64,000 bases of DNA from the NCBI GenBank assembly GCA_963677655.1, contig OY782088.1, one strand, 5' to 3'. Under the pieces are notes generated by a model. That model was not told the DNA's origin, searched no databases, and saw only the letters and a list, made by a program, of their open reading frames with translations. The stretch comes from Saccharicrinis sp963677655 (GTDB lineage Bacteria; Bacteroidota; Bacteroidia; Bacteroidales; Marinilabiliaceae). The translations under genes and the position numbers were made by a program. Numbering within the stretch: the stretch's first letter is position 1; each line of letters starts with the position of its first letter. Below, in pieces: positions 1 through 9,386 of this stretch.

Positions 1-2
1 CA

Positions 3-1928
3 GGTTATTATTTAAATCCATTAACAGGTTTATATTTATTCCCTAGAAATGGTGCAACACCTAGTTCTGATGCTAGTCTTGGTTTACAGCCATTCTCTTA
101 TTTTAAAAATAATTATCAATACTTTGATGCGGATAGAAATATTAACTGGCAAGATTGGCACGTTTCTGCCGATAATCAGTCAAACCCTTATTGGTTATTA
201 AATAAGCAACCTAAAGAGGATATTACTAACCGTGCTATTGCAAGTCTTAGTGCTGATGTAAAACTTACTAGTAAACTTACTTTCAAAGCAAGAGCAAACT
301 ATGATTATGCTGTAAAATCTTTTGAACAAAAGTTTTATGCAGGAGGTAACACTGTAAATATTTCACAAAACGGTCGATGGGATTATCGTAAATATACTGA
401 TAAGCAGGCTTATGCTGATGGTATTTTTACTTACCAAAATGATTTTGGAAGTTTTAACTTAGGTGTTATTGCCGGTGCTAGTTACCAGGTTTCAGAATTT
501 GGTGATGGTGTTAGTGTAAATAATGGAACTAATAACTTATTATATGCTAATAAGTTCTATTTTCAAAATATTCCTGATAATGTGGCTATTGAGTCAACTT
601 ACGCAGGTAAAATTATTAAAGAAGGTGTTTTTGCTAACGTACAGTTAGGTTACAAAAATATGTTATTCTTAGATCTATCAGGACGTAATGACTGGTCTTC
701 AACATTAGCAGCAACAGGAAATGAGTCATATTTCTATCCTGCAGTAGGTGTTAGTGCAATTTTATCTCAAGCAATTGAGTTACCTGAATTTGTTACTTTC
801 GCTAAAGTAAGAGCTTCTGGTTCTCAGGTAAATAATGAGGTACCTTGGGGATTAATTCAGGTAGACCATACTATTAATGCAAGTGGTGGTGTTGACAGAA
901 ATACTACTAAACCTTTTACAGATGCAAAACCAGAACAAATTGTTACTTATGAAGTAGGTACAAACTGGAGATTTTTTGAAAGTCGTTTAGGTATTGATTT
1001 TACTTATTATAATATTGCAAGTACTAATCAGGCACTATCTAAAACATTAACAGGTAGTCAGCAAGACGGTTACTATACTTCAGCTTATTTCAATGCAGGT
1101 AAAATTACCAACAAAGGGGTTGAAATTGTTGTAGATGGTACTCCAATTAAAAAATCAAATTTTGAATGGAAAACTTCATTAAACTTCTCAGCTAACAAAA
1201 ACAAAGTTGTAGAACTTTATCCTGGTGATGATTCAAAATATCTTGATTTAGGATCTAGTGATGCTTATGTTTCTCGTGTTTATACAGGAGGTTCAATTGG
1301 TGATCTTTATGTGACTAAACATAAAAGAAATGAAGCTGGACAAATCTTGTTAGATGAGGATGATGGTACTTTCTTAAAAACAACAGAAGTTGAAAAAGCA
1401 GGAAGTATTAACCCTGATTTTAGTTTAGGTTGGAATAACACTATGAATTATAAAAACTGGTCATTAAACTTTTTGGTTAACTCAAAAGTTGGAGGAAAAG
1501 CCTTCAGTATGACAGAAGCTGTTTTAGATGCATATGGTGTTAGCCAAAGAACTGCAGATGCTCGTGATCAAGGGTATGTTTCTGTAAATGCTGTTCAAGG
1601 ATCAACAACAGTTACTCAAATGGATCCAGAAGCTTATTATACAGGCATCGGAGGAAGAACTGGTATTGGTGAAGATTATATTTATGACAGAACTAATATC
1701 AGATTAGCTCAGGTTTCATTAGGTTATAACTTTAATGTAGAAGAATTAGGATTACCAGTTCAATCTGCATCATTCTCTCTAGTAGGTCAAAATCTATTCT
1801 ATATTTATAAAGATGCACCATTTGATCCGGAAAGAAGTATGAGTACAGATTTAAGTTCTCAGTCGTTAGATGCTTTCAATGTTCCATCGACTAGAACATA
1901 TGGTTTCAACCTTAAATTTACATTCTAA
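3..1928 (+). CDS. SusC/RagA-like TonB-dependent outer-membrane transporter, 5'-truncated by window edge
   Basis: This is the C-terminal part of a TonB-dependent oligosaccharide (or peptide) importer. The frame is open from base 3, so the gene starts before the window and the first in-frame ATG (582) is internal. About 641 residues are visible, all beta-barrel: alternating aromatic/polar strands, many Asn/Gly loops, SusC-type stretches such as GRNDWSSTL and ITNKGVEI, and a terminal aromatic strand ending in LKFTF, the usual Bam/OMP end. The carboxypeptidase-D-like domain and plug lie outside the window. The SusD partner starts 12 bp downstream, so the two form an outer-membrane SusCD pair. The substrate cannot be told because the genes on the left are unseen and no glycan enzymes follow directly on the right. 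Confidence 0.95.
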   Translation, partial: GYYLNPLTGLYLFPRNGATPSSDASLGLQPFSYFKNNYQYFDADRNINWQDWHVSADNQSNPYWLLNKQPKEDITNRAIASLSADVKLTSKLTFKARANYDYAVKSFEQKFYAGGNTVNISQNGRWDYRKYTDKQAYADGIFTYQNDFGSFNLGVIAGASYQVSEFGDGVSVNNGTNNLLYANKFYFQNIPDNVAIESTYAGKIIKEGVFANVQLGYKNMLFLDLSGRNDWSSTLAATGNESYFYPAVGVSAILSQAIELPEFVTFAKVRASGSQVNNEVPWGLIQVDHTINASGGVDRNTTKPFTDAKPEQIVTYEVGTNWRFFESRLGIDFTYYNIASTNQALSKTLTGSQQDGYYTSAYFNAGKITNKGVEIVVDGTPIKKSNFEWKTSLNFSANKNKVVELYPGDDSKYLDLGSSDAYVSRVYTGGSIGDLYVTKHKRNEAGQILLDEDDGTFLKTTEVEKAGSINPDFSLGWNNTMNYKNWSLNFLVNSKVGGKAFSMTEAVLDAYGVSQRTADARDQGYVSVNAVQGSTTVTQMDPEAYYTGIGGRTGIGEDYIYDRTNIRLAQVSLGYNFNVEELGLPVQSASFSLVGQNLFYIYKDAPFDPERSMSTDLSSQSLDAFNVPSTRTYGFNLKFTF

Positions 1929-1940
1929 TATTTAAGATTT

Positions 1941-3530
1941 ATGAAAAAGGTACTATTTATATTTATAGCAGCGCTTCTTATCTTTAACTCTTGTACTGAG
2001 GGTTTTGAAGAGGCAAACGTAAATCCTTATGAAATTACAGATGAGGATTTAGAACAGGATTTTAATCACGTTGGATCTTTTTACCCATCACTTTTATCAA
2101 ATTTATTTGGTCACCAAATTGAGGAGAACCTTATTGCAGAATCATTCTGTAATTTTATGGCAACTCCAAGTCCATTCGTAGCAGGTGTTAACAATACAAC
2201 TTACTATGTTACATGGAATACATATTGGGATCGTATTTACAATAACTTGATGTCTCCATCAGGTCAGGTAATGGATATTGCAAGTGAAGGTGGATATGAT
2301 GTTTTTGTTGAGTGGGCTAGATTAATCCGTATTTTAGGTGTTTCTCGTTTAACAACTTATCACGGACCAGTTATTTACTCAAAATATGGAGCTGAAGAAT
2401 CAGGTTACGATAGCGAAGCTGATCTTTATGATACTTTCTTTGATGAATTAGATCAAATTCAAGATGTATTTACTGCTAATGCTGATTATGCTGGTTTAGC
2501 TAACTTTGATGCTAGTTATGACGGTGATGTTACAAAATGGGCAAAATTAGTAAACTCAATGCGTTTACGTTTAGCTATTCGTATCTCTAAAGTTGCTCCT
2601 GAATTAGCAAAAACTGAAGGTGAAAAAGCAATTGCTGATGCAGCTGGTTTAATTACTTCTGCAGATGATGATTTCTATATTTCTCTTTATGGATCTGAAC
2701 TATACTTAGGAATGATTTCTTTAAGTTGGAATGATACACGTATGTCTGCAGCAATGGAATCTATGTTAGTAGGATTAAAAGATCCTCGTATTGCAAGTTT
2801 CTTTGCTCCTGTTTCAGATGAAAGTCTTGTAACAGATCACCCTGATTATCCATACAAAGGTATTCGTTGTGGTGCAGAGTTAGTTGCAAAAGCTGACCAT
2901 ACTGTATATTCAACAATTAATACTGATATCGATGCTTGGTCAGAAAGACCATATTTAACTTCTTCAGAAGTTTATTTTGACTTAGCAGAAGCTGCTTTAC
3001 GCGGATGGACAGGTGCTGGTGATGCAGCAACTAACTACGAAGCTGGTGTTAGAGCTTCATTTACTCAATGGGCTGCAAGTGGTGTTGATGAGTATTTAGC
3101 TGATGCAACAAGTACTCCAATTGACTATAATGATATCGTTTATGATGCTTTAGAGGATGGTACAGTTAATGATTTTGTAACTCCATCTTCAGTTACTGTA
3201 GCATGGGATGAAGCTGCAACTAACGAAGAAAAGTTAGAGAAAATTATTACTCAAAAATGGATTGCAGCATTTACTAATCCAAATGAGCCATGGGCTGATT
3301 TCCGTAGAACTGGATATCCTAAATTACCTCATGTTTATAACAACTATAGTAACTCTGATTGGGGTGTAATTCCAGAGGATGAGTGGATTAAGCGTATGCC
3401 ATTTGTTACAGACGAACGTACTAGTAATGCTGATGCTATTACTGAGGTTGTGAAAACAATGAATGGTGAAGACTTAATTAGCACTCGCTTATGGTGGGAT
3501 ACTGAAGATAAAGATGAAGTTAATTTTTAA
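1941..3530 (+). CDS. SusD/RagB-like nutrient-binding outer-membrane lipoprotein
   Basis: This is the surface lipoprotein that lids the preceding SusC-type channel and binds its ligand. The N-terminus is a short SPase II signal with lipobox FNSC (Cys18), followed by an acidic stretch. The body (529 aa) has the alpha-helical TPR-like composition of SusD proteins, and the C-terminal signature QKWIAAF...WADFRRTGYPKLP is typical of the SusD-like_2 group. It sits 12 bp after the SusC gene, so the two are surely cotranscribed, and a rho-independent terminator follows the stop. The sequence alone does not reveal the ligand. Confidence in the family is high; the exact Pfam subgroup is inferred. Confidence 0.95.
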   Translation: MKKVLFIFIAALLIFNSCTEGFEEANVNPYEITDEDLEQDFNHVGSFYPSLLSNLFGHQIEENLIAESFCNFMATPSPFVAGVNNTTYYVTWNTYWDRIYNNLMSPSGQVMDIASEGGYDVFVEWARLIRILGVSRLTTYHGPVIYSKYGAEESGYDSEADLYDTFFDELDQIQDVFTANADYAGLANFDASYDGDVTKWAKLVNSMRLRLAIRISKVAPELAKTEGEKAIADAAGLITSADDDFYISLYGSELYLGMISLSWNDTRMSAAMESMLVGLKDPRIASFFAPVSDESLVTDHPDYPYKGIRCGAELVAKADHTVYSTINTDIDAWSERPYLTSSEVYFDLAEAALRGWTGAGDAATNYEAGVRASFTQWAASGVDEYLADATSTPIDYNDIVYDALEDGTVNDFVTPSSVTVAWDEAATNEEKLEKIITQKWIAAFTNPNEPWADFRRTGYPKLPHVYNNYSNSDWGVIPEDEWIKRMPFVTDERTSNADAITEVVKTMNGEDLISTRLWWDTEDKDEVNF

Positions 3531-3579
3531 TTAGACTTTTGCTTTAAGTTTAAGTATATTATATCGTAAATAGTTAAGA

Positions 3580-3609
3580 GGTCAGCTGAATTTCAGCTGG
3601 CCTTTTTTT
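3580..3609 (+). terminator. Rho-independent terminator after the first SusCD pair
   Basis: An 11-bp stem (GGTCAGCTGAA paired with TTCAGCTGGCC, one G-U wobble) with a very tight loop is followed by seven T. It lies about 50 bp after the SusD stop and closes the SusCD operon. Confidence 0.9.
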
Positions 3610-3641
3610 GTTGAGGGTAAATAAGGTTGTACAAATTACAA

Positions 3642-4000
3642 TCTGATAAAATTTAGGAGCAAAATTGCATGTGCAAAATCGTGTCTGGAAAATTTTAGGA
3701 AGGAAAATGCATGTGCAAAAACGTATCTGGAAAATTTTAGGAACAAATTGCACGTGCAAAATTGTATCTGGAAAAATTTAGGAAGGAAAATGTATGTGCA
3801 AAATCGTGTCTGGAAAAATTTAGGAAGGAAAATGCACGTGCAAAAACGTATCTGGAAAAATTTAGGAACAAATTGCACGTGCAAAATTGTATCTGGAAAA
3901 TTTTAGGAAGGAAATTGCATGTGCAAAATTGTATCTGGCAAAATTTAGGAACAAAATTGCACGAGCAAAATCATATCTGGCAAAATTTAGAAAAGAATTC
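3642..4000. repeat. Tandem array of 41/42-bp units with a 125-bp higher-order period and a palindromic core
   Basis: Successive TCTGG/TCTGA landmarks fall at 3642, 3684, 3726, 3767, 3809, 3851, 3892, 3934 and 3976, giving spacings of 42, 42, 41, 42, 42, 41, 42 and 42 bp. Units 1-3 resemble units 4-6 one by one, so a trimer of about 125 bp was duplicated. Each unit carries TTGCAYGTGCAA or a variant; TTGCACGTGCAA is a perfect 12-bp palindrome. Repetitive short frames are open on both strands through the array, but the 41-bp units shift frame and no start or homology supports a protein. The 4001-4293 stretch after it holds nothing recognisable. Confidence 0.9.
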
Positions 4001-4293
4001 CCAACCATCCTGTAAGGACAATTTATTTCAGCCCAATACAAACGAAGTGTCGCGTTGGGTATAGTAAAAACACGATACTGCGGCCTGTAATGGGCAATTT
4101 ATTTTTTACTTGCCTTTTTATGGCGAAGATTTACATCTTTTAGTTTACAAATGACGATACTATAAGCTGAAATAAGTTGGGCTTTTAGCCCAAAATATTC
4201 TGTAATCGTAAAAACTGCTTTTCTTATATGAGAAACATCTGTAACTGTTATATATTCTTTAAATATAATTCAGTTCCAGTGGAGTCGAATTCC

Positions 4294-4851
4294 TTAGTTT
4301 AATATCAAAGTAATAGCATCTACTGCCAAAATGAGTAGAAACCCCAGTTCGGATTTTAAGTTTTGATTTTGGAATGCTGCAATGATAAAGCCTGCTACCG
4401 GAAAAAACATAAGAAGCTTAATTATATTGGCACCGGGAAAATGGAATAAAGCAAATATCCAATAAGCAAAAATGGGAAGTGTGATTGTGCTAATAATAAA
4501 ACGGTCAATTGGTTTAAAACCATTTTTCGTAAGACCGTATATAAAGGCTATAATAGAAAAGGTTATATATATAGCTAATCCTAAAGTTTTAAAGTAAGAA
4601 ATAGGGGTGAGAACCAATAAAACACCTAATGAAAGCCCGGTTGTTATAACTATAGATTTCTTATCTCTTGCTTTTATTGACCAAAAGAGTCCAAAAATTA
4701 CGGCTAATACTAATAGTAATTGAGAAGTCATAGTAGTTAATGCAAAATGTGGTGATAAAACAATACAAAAATTTCCGTTAGTCAAAATAATAATGGCAAT
4801 CAGATAATAATTCAAAAATGAAATACTAAAAATAATAATTTTGGGCATCAT
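4294..4851 (-). CDS. Small multi-pass membrane protein of unknown function
   Basis: I do not recognise this 185-residue protein. It is almost entirely hydrophobic, with about five to six predicted transmembrane helices separated by short Lys/Arg-containing loops (for example ARDKKS and KNGFKPIDR). An internal Met at residue 41 (4731) begins MTSQLLLVLAVIFGLFWS, a more convincing first helix, so the true protein may be about 145 aa; the sequence does not decide between the two starts. It stands alone, between the tandem repeat array and a divergently transcribed sensor kinase gene 147 bp away. There is no motif on which to base a function. Confidence 0.6.
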   Translation of the reverse strand: MMPKIIIFSISFLNYYLIAIIILTNGNFCIVLSPHFALTTMTSQLLLVLAVIFGLFWSIKARDKKSIVITTGLSLGVLLVLTPISYFKTLGLAIYITFSIIAFIYGLTKNGFKPIDRFIISTITLPIFAYWIFALFHFPGANIIKLLMFFPVAGFIIAAFQNQNLKSELGFLLILAVDAITLILN

Positions 4852-4998
4852 TATACCGGTTAGTATTTAATAATGGTTAACAATTCCATTTCTTTTTTAT
4901 TAATCTTAAAATATGTGTGGGTATAATACGTTAATGGTTATGTATTCTATCTGTGTTGTTAGTATTTTACCTGGCATTAAGCTATAATTAGAGCATGA

Positions 4999-7812
4999 AT
5001 GAAAAGTTTTCTGTGTAAGATAACATTAAGAGTAATCAATATATACCGATTGTATAGAGAAGTCAGAGACGTAAAATTAAATGTATTATTTATTTTATTT
5101 CTGATCATTCCTATACAAATTTTAAATGCACAACAAGTTGATTTAAAAAATCAGGATCAAGAGCTTCTGAAATCCTTAACAAAAGAGGAGAAAGATTTTT
5201 TAGAAACTCATCCTGTTATAAAAGTTGCAAATCAGGAAGCCTGGCCACCATTCGATTATATTGAAGACGGTATACCTAGGGGATATTGTATAGAAAATAT
5301 TCAATTGTTAGCAGCTAAGTTAGGAGTAAAACTTGAGTTTGTAAGTGATTATAAATGGGGAAATCTATTTGAGCTTTTTAAAGAAGGTAAAATTGATGTA
5401 ATGCCCATTCTTTATAAGAATCCTCAAAGAGAACCCTACACCCTGTATACTGAACCTTATCTAAAAACAACGATGAGTCTTTACAGTATTGAAGATAACA
5501 CTAGTTTAAATAGTAACGATGATTTGAAAGGAGGTATAAAAGTTGGTATACATCATGATGATGCCAGTATTCCTTACCTTAAAAATAAATATCCGGATAT
5601 TGAACTTATTGAACTTGCAGGCTCCAGAGAGATTATTAAAGCTTTAGCAAGTCGAAAGGTAGATGCTGTAATTGAGAATACATATATTTTTCACTACAAT
5701 GTAAAGCAGTACCAGGTTTATAACCTAAAGCTTGTTGATTTTATCGAACCCCAGCAATCCGATGTCAATCCTTCACTGCACATAGGAGTAAGAAAAGATC
5801 TTCCTCTTTTGCATAGTTTACTTCAAAAAGCTATGTGTCGTGTTAGTGATGATGAGAAATTGAAAATGCACCAAAAATGGCTTGGTGATATTACACGTAT
5901 GCGAAAAGACATCTCACTTACAGAAGAAGAAAAATTTTATCTAGATAAAAAAAAGTCTATCAAAATGTGTGTAGATCCCAATTGGATGCCTTTTGAACAA
6001 ATTGATAAAAACGGGAATTTTAAAGGGGTAAGTGCAGATATCATACAAATGATTTCTGAAATTATTAATAAGCCTATTGAGTTAATTACTACAGAAACCT
6101 GGACAGAGACTATAGGAAATATAAAAAATACTAAATGTGATATTATTCCTATGGTGGGGTATACTTCAAATCGCAGTGAATATATGAATTTCACAAAGCC
6201 CTATATTTCGGAAAAACTAGTAATTACTACTAAAGAAAATGAGTTTTTTATACAAGAAAGCAATGAACTAAAAAATCGACAAATAGGAGTGGTTGAAGGT
6301 TATTATTATACTGGTTTATTGAAACAAAAGCACCCTAGTATTAAAATTGTTGAGGTTAAGAGTGCAAAAGAAGGATTGGAGAGGGTAAAAAAAGGCGAAT
6401 TGTTTGGATTTGTTGATGTATTACCCACCATTGCTTACACCATTCAAAATAATGGAATGTTTGATTTAAAGGTGGCCGGTAGCTTGGAGTTTGAGGTGGA
6501 ATTTAGTATTGCATCGCGTATTGATGAACCCTTATTAAATTCTATTATGCAAAAAGCATTAGATCATATTTCAGAAGAAAAGATTAAGGCCATTGTTGGT
6601 AAATGGGTAGCAATTAAAGTGGAACAAACATTCGATTATAGAAAATTAATTTATATCAGCTTATTCTTTTTATCAATACTTTTGGTAATAGTTTTAAAAA
6701 ACAGATCTATTCGTAAAGTAAACAGAGAGTTAGAGCTAGCGTATCGTGAAAAGGATAAATTCTTTTCAATTATTGCTCACGACTTAAATGGTCCTATCGG
6801 TAATATTGCTAATATTCTAAATTCTTTTGAATGGGAGGATATAAAAGGAGATTTGTTTCATCATCTTCGTACTTCATCTCAAAATACATACGAACTATTA
6901 CTTGAATTGCTTACCTGGTCTCAGTCACAAAGAAATCAGTTGGAAATTGACCCAACAAACTTTAACATTAACCAAATATTAAAAAAATCTATTTCATCAT
7001 TACAGTTAAGTGCAAATAAGAAGGATATAAAACTGGTTTTACAAAACGAAAATGATGCACTTTATGTGTATGCAGATATTCCAACTATAAATACGGTTAT
7101 CCGTAATCTAATATCAAATGCTATCAAATTTACAAGAAACGGCGGGACGATAACATTGAAAGCCGAACTTGTTAATGATGACATTAAAGTATCAGTAATT
7201 GATACAGGTGTGGGGATGACTAAAGAAATGATTTCAAAACTCTTTAAGCTTGGGGAAAATATATGCTCTTCAGGAACAATGGGAGAAAGAGGAACAGGAC
7301 TTGGATTGTTATTATGCAAGGAATTTATTGATATTAACAAAGGTAAAATTGGAGTAGAAAGCCGGCTTGGTTTGGGTTCTACATTTTGGTTTACATTATC
7401 AACAGGAAACGAAATAGAGAAAGAAAATTTATTAAGTGTAATTAAAGAGAAACAGCTGGAATGTTTAGTTATTGAAGATAACTTTTTGGATTTAAAAAAT
7501 ACAATTAACGAATTGGAAAGAGCCGGTATTAGTTGTAAAGTGGCTAGTGATGGTCAAGAAGGAATAAAAAAAGGCTTGGAAAAAGAATATGACTTTATTT
7601 TATTGGATATTGAATTGCCTTGGAAAAGTGGCCTTGAAGTAAATAAAGAAATCAGGAACAAATATGCCTCTGCTTATATCATTGCGTTGTCTTCGTATGA
7701 TAAGTTTGAAATACAATGTATGGATCAGAGTGTCTTTTTTAATGATTATCTTAAAAAACCTTTTAAAGTTGATCAAATTTTACCCAGTTTAGAGAAGGTA
7801 AAGTCTATCTAA
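4999..7812 (+). CDS. BvgS-like hybrid sensor histidine kinase with two periplasmic Venus-flytrap domains and a receiver
   Basis: This is an inner-membrane sensor kinase that should autophosphorylate on ligand binding and relay phosphate to its own receiver. Domain order in 937 aa: N-terminal hydrophobic signal/anchor (about 25-44); first SBP_bac_3 domain (about 73-296); second SBP_bac_3 domain (about 320-540, with the BvgS-like DPNWMPFE start); transmembrane helix (about 551-572); HisKA with AHDLNGP and phospho-acceptor His594; HATPase_c with N box NLISNAIKF and G boxes DTGVGM and GTGLGL; and a C-terminal receiver with phospho-Asp870 in LLDIELP. No DNA-binding domain is present, so it must signal onward to another protein. 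The doubled flytrap suggests an amino-acid-like or other small solute ligand, but that is inference. The start leaves a long basic n-region and is only moderately certain. Confidence 0.92.
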   Translation: MKSFLCKITLRVINIYRLYREVRDVKLNVLFILFLIIPIQILNAQQVDLKNQDQELLKSLTKEEKDFLETHPVIKVANQEAWPPFDYIEDGIPRGYCIENIQLLAAKLGVKLEFVSDYKWGNLFELFKEGKIDVMPILYKNPQREPYTLYTEPYLKTTMSLYSIEDNTSLNSNDDLKGGIKVGIHHDDASIPYLKNKYPDIELIELAGSREIIKALASRKVDAVIENTYIFHYNVKQYQVYNLKLVDFIEPQQSDVNPSLHIGVRKDLPLLHSLLQKAMCRVSDDEKLKMHQKWLGDITRMRKDISLTEEEKFYLDKKKSIKMCVDPNWMPFEQIDKNGNFKGVSADIIQMISEIINKPIELITTETWTETIGNIKNTKCDIIPMVGYTSNRSEYMNFTKPYISEKLVITTKENEFFIQESNELKNRQIGVVEGYYYTGLLKQKHPSIKIVEVKSAKEGLERVKKGELFGFVDVLPTIAYTIQNNGMFDLKVAGSLEFEVEFSIASRIDEPLLNSIMQKALDHISEEKIKAIVGKWVAIKVEQTFDYRKLIYISLFFLSILLVIVLKNRSIRKVNRELELAYREKDKFFSIIAHDLNGPIGNIANILNSFEWEDIKGDLFHHLRTSSQNTYELLLELLTWSQSQRNQLEIDPTNFNINQILKKSISSLQLSANKKDIKLVLQNENDALYVYADIPTINTVIRNLISNAIKFTRNGGTITLKAELVNDDIKVSVIDTGVGMTKEMISKLFKLGENICSSGTMGERGTGLGLLLCKEFIDINKGKIGVESRLGLGSTFWFTLSTGNEIEKENLLSVIKEKQLECLVIEDNFLDLKNTINELERAGISCKVASDGQEGIKKGLEKEYDFILLDIELPWKSGLEVNKEIRNKYASAYIIALSSYDKFEIQCMDQSVFFNDYLKKPFKVDQILPSLEKVKSI

Positions 7813-7844
7813 TAATCCGAATCAAGTGTTGGATTAATCCTATT

Positions 7845-8136
7845 CAAAAGGCTTAAAGCCGAAAACATCACAACAAGGGGCATAGCCTTCTAGTGGTCGA
7901 AAAGACACTCTTAATCGTAATTAGCTGATTCCCGTATCTTACAGCACTTTATCAACATAAAAAACTTTTCGAACACAAGAAGAAGTTGAGATGCTTTTTA
8001 AAGAGTATAGTCTGGAATATAATCCAAAATATTATTGGAGATAGTTACAGACTTTCAGCCTGATATTTTCCTGATGACAATAACAAGGGGCGTAGCCACC
8101 TTGTTGTGATGTTATAGGCTTTCAGCCTTTTTTCCA
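7845..8136. repeat. Intergenic palindromic (REP-like) repeats between convergent genes
   Basis: The roughly 480 bp between the sensor kinase and the next gene contains two copies, in opposite orientation, of a sequence combining a small AGGCT/AGCCT-type hairpin with an ACATCACAACAAGGGG-type box (7847-7887 and, inverted, 8083-8136). The second ends in AGGCTTTCAGCCT plus six T and could act as a terminator. The same family occurs at 48326-48540. Around 7970-8041 a short frame reads like the end of a protein (FRTQEEVEMLFKEY...), possibly a gene remnant; this is weak. Confidence 0.65.
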
Positions 8137-8222
8137 TTTAACAGCTTAAAAACTCTTTTTTTCAGAGCCTGACATTATTCGTGATCCATATTCTTTTATT
8201 TTAGGACAGAGTGTAAGACAAT

Positions 8223-8255
8223 AAAAAAAAGGCCATATCTTTTAAGATACGGCCT
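8223..8255 (-). terminator. Rho-independent terminator for the minus-strand glycosidase operon
   Basis: A 12-bp near-perfect stem (AAGGCCRTATCTT type) with a tiny loop is followed, on the minus strand, by a run of eight T. It lies about 40 bp beyond the stop of the last gene of the minus-strand operon. Confidence 0.9.
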
Positions 8256-8294
8256 TGAACTAAATGACAAAATATTAAACGAAAACCTAAGGTT

Positions 8295-9380
8295 CTATTT
8301 GAATTCTTTACTAAGTTTTTTAATCACTTGTTGTTTTTCTTCATTTAAGCCGTCAGCAGTAAAGATAGCAACACCGCTAGCTCCTTTTTCTTTAGCTAAA
8401 CGAATACCTTTTTCAAATTCTTCACCATTACTAAAGGCAGGTTCATATAAACCTGTATTAATATCAAAATCAACATCGCTAACACCTTGTTCTGTAGCAA
8501 AACCAATCCAGTTGATGTTTTGACGATAGAAGCTTTGGTATATCATTGGATAAGCCGCATCTAAGTTCCAGTCATTCCAAGCCTGGCGAACCATTTGACG
8601 AGCCATTTCAGGGAATGGGAATACAGCAGCAGTCATCTTATTACCACTTTCGTGAGCAATTTCAACCAATTCATTAACTAAAGAAGTTACTGCATTTAAA
8701 CGGTATTGTTTCCATTCTGTGCTTAATTCCGGATGATCCATATCTAAAGGATCTACACCAAATATTTTCTTATATCCTTCACGAGCCAATGGGTGATATC
8801 CGTAATCGTACTCAGGCATTTCGTGATCTTGAACCAAGTTGTACATAGGCTGAAGGTCAGCTCCTAGTATAACATCAACGTAACGAACATAATCTAAATG
8901 AATAGAAGCCAAACCTTTTACTTTAGTTAGCTTGCGTACGTTGTTTTTAATAAATTCTCTGGCTCCTGGTGAGTGAGGACTTAACCATTGGTAATAATCT
9001 ACATAAGCTCTGTATTCTAAAGAGTTTTTACCTGCGCGGTTTACTGCATACCATTCCGGGTGCTTGTTTGCAATCGGATCATCAGGACGGTTTAAAGTCC
9101 ACATCCAGGCATGAACCTTAATTCCTCTTTTTCCTGCCATAGGAATAATTTTTTCCAATACATCAGGCTCACCTTTTATTAATACTTCTGCAATTCCAAG
9201 TTCTTGATAATAATCTAGTTTCTTTTCCCACTCCTCAGGGTTAAATTCACCATGATCGGCGTGTGCCCATGTTGAAAACACAAATTTTTTCGCCTCTTCC
9301 TTTACTTCATCAGTTGTTTTTCCTTGAGGACAACAGCTGATTAAACACGCTAATAATACTAGTAATAGTGTATTCTTCAT
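8295..9380 (-). CDS. GHL10-type (family 10-like) glycosyl hydrolase lipoprotein
   Basis: This is a lipoprotein with a TIM-barrel-like glycosidase domain of the GHL10 type (PF02638-like). The signal peptide ends in lipobox ISCC. The mature part (361 aa in all) shows FVFSTWAHADHGEFNPEEW, then the barrel landmarks KVHAWMWTLNRP, ASIHLDYVRY and AAYPMIYQSFY, and a final strand GVAIFTADG; LDYVRY is typical of the family. Family members are thought to act on glycans, but the reaction is poorly defined and I cannot name the catalytic acids with certainty. It is the last gene of the minus-strand operon, 6 bp after the CBM9-like gene, with a strong terminator behind it. Acting beside GH65 and GH97, it may contribute to degrading the same substrate. 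Confidence 0.85.
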   Translation of the reverse strand: MKNTLLLVLLACLISCCPQGKTTDEVKEEAKKFVFSTWAHADHGEFNPEEWEKKLDYYQELGIAEVLIKGEPDVLEKIIPMAGKRGIKVHAWMWTLNRPDDPIANKHPEWYAVNRAGKNSLEYRAYVDYYQWLSPHSPGAREFIKNNVRKLTKVKGLASIHLDYVRYVDVILGADLQPMYNLVQDHEMPEYDYGYHPLAREGYKKIFGVDPLDMDHPELSTEWKQYRLNAVTSLVNELVEIAHESGNKMTAAVFPFPEMARQMVRQAWNDWNLDAAYPMIYQSFYRQNINWIGFATEQGVSDVDFDINTGLYEPAFSNGEEFEKGIRLAKEKGASGVAIFTADGLNEEKQQVIKKLSKEFK

Positions 9381-9386
9381 AATAAA

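Noticed and set aside
3574..4064. Short open frames on both strands with 14-residue repeats
   Set aside because: They follow from the 42-bp (14-codon) repeat unit; 41-bp units shift frame, and both strands are open at once, so they are not genes.
7970..8041. Possible transposase or other gene remnant in the REP-like gap
   Set aside because: Only about 25 codons look protein-like, with no start and no recognisable motif; reported only as weak evidence in the repeat entry.
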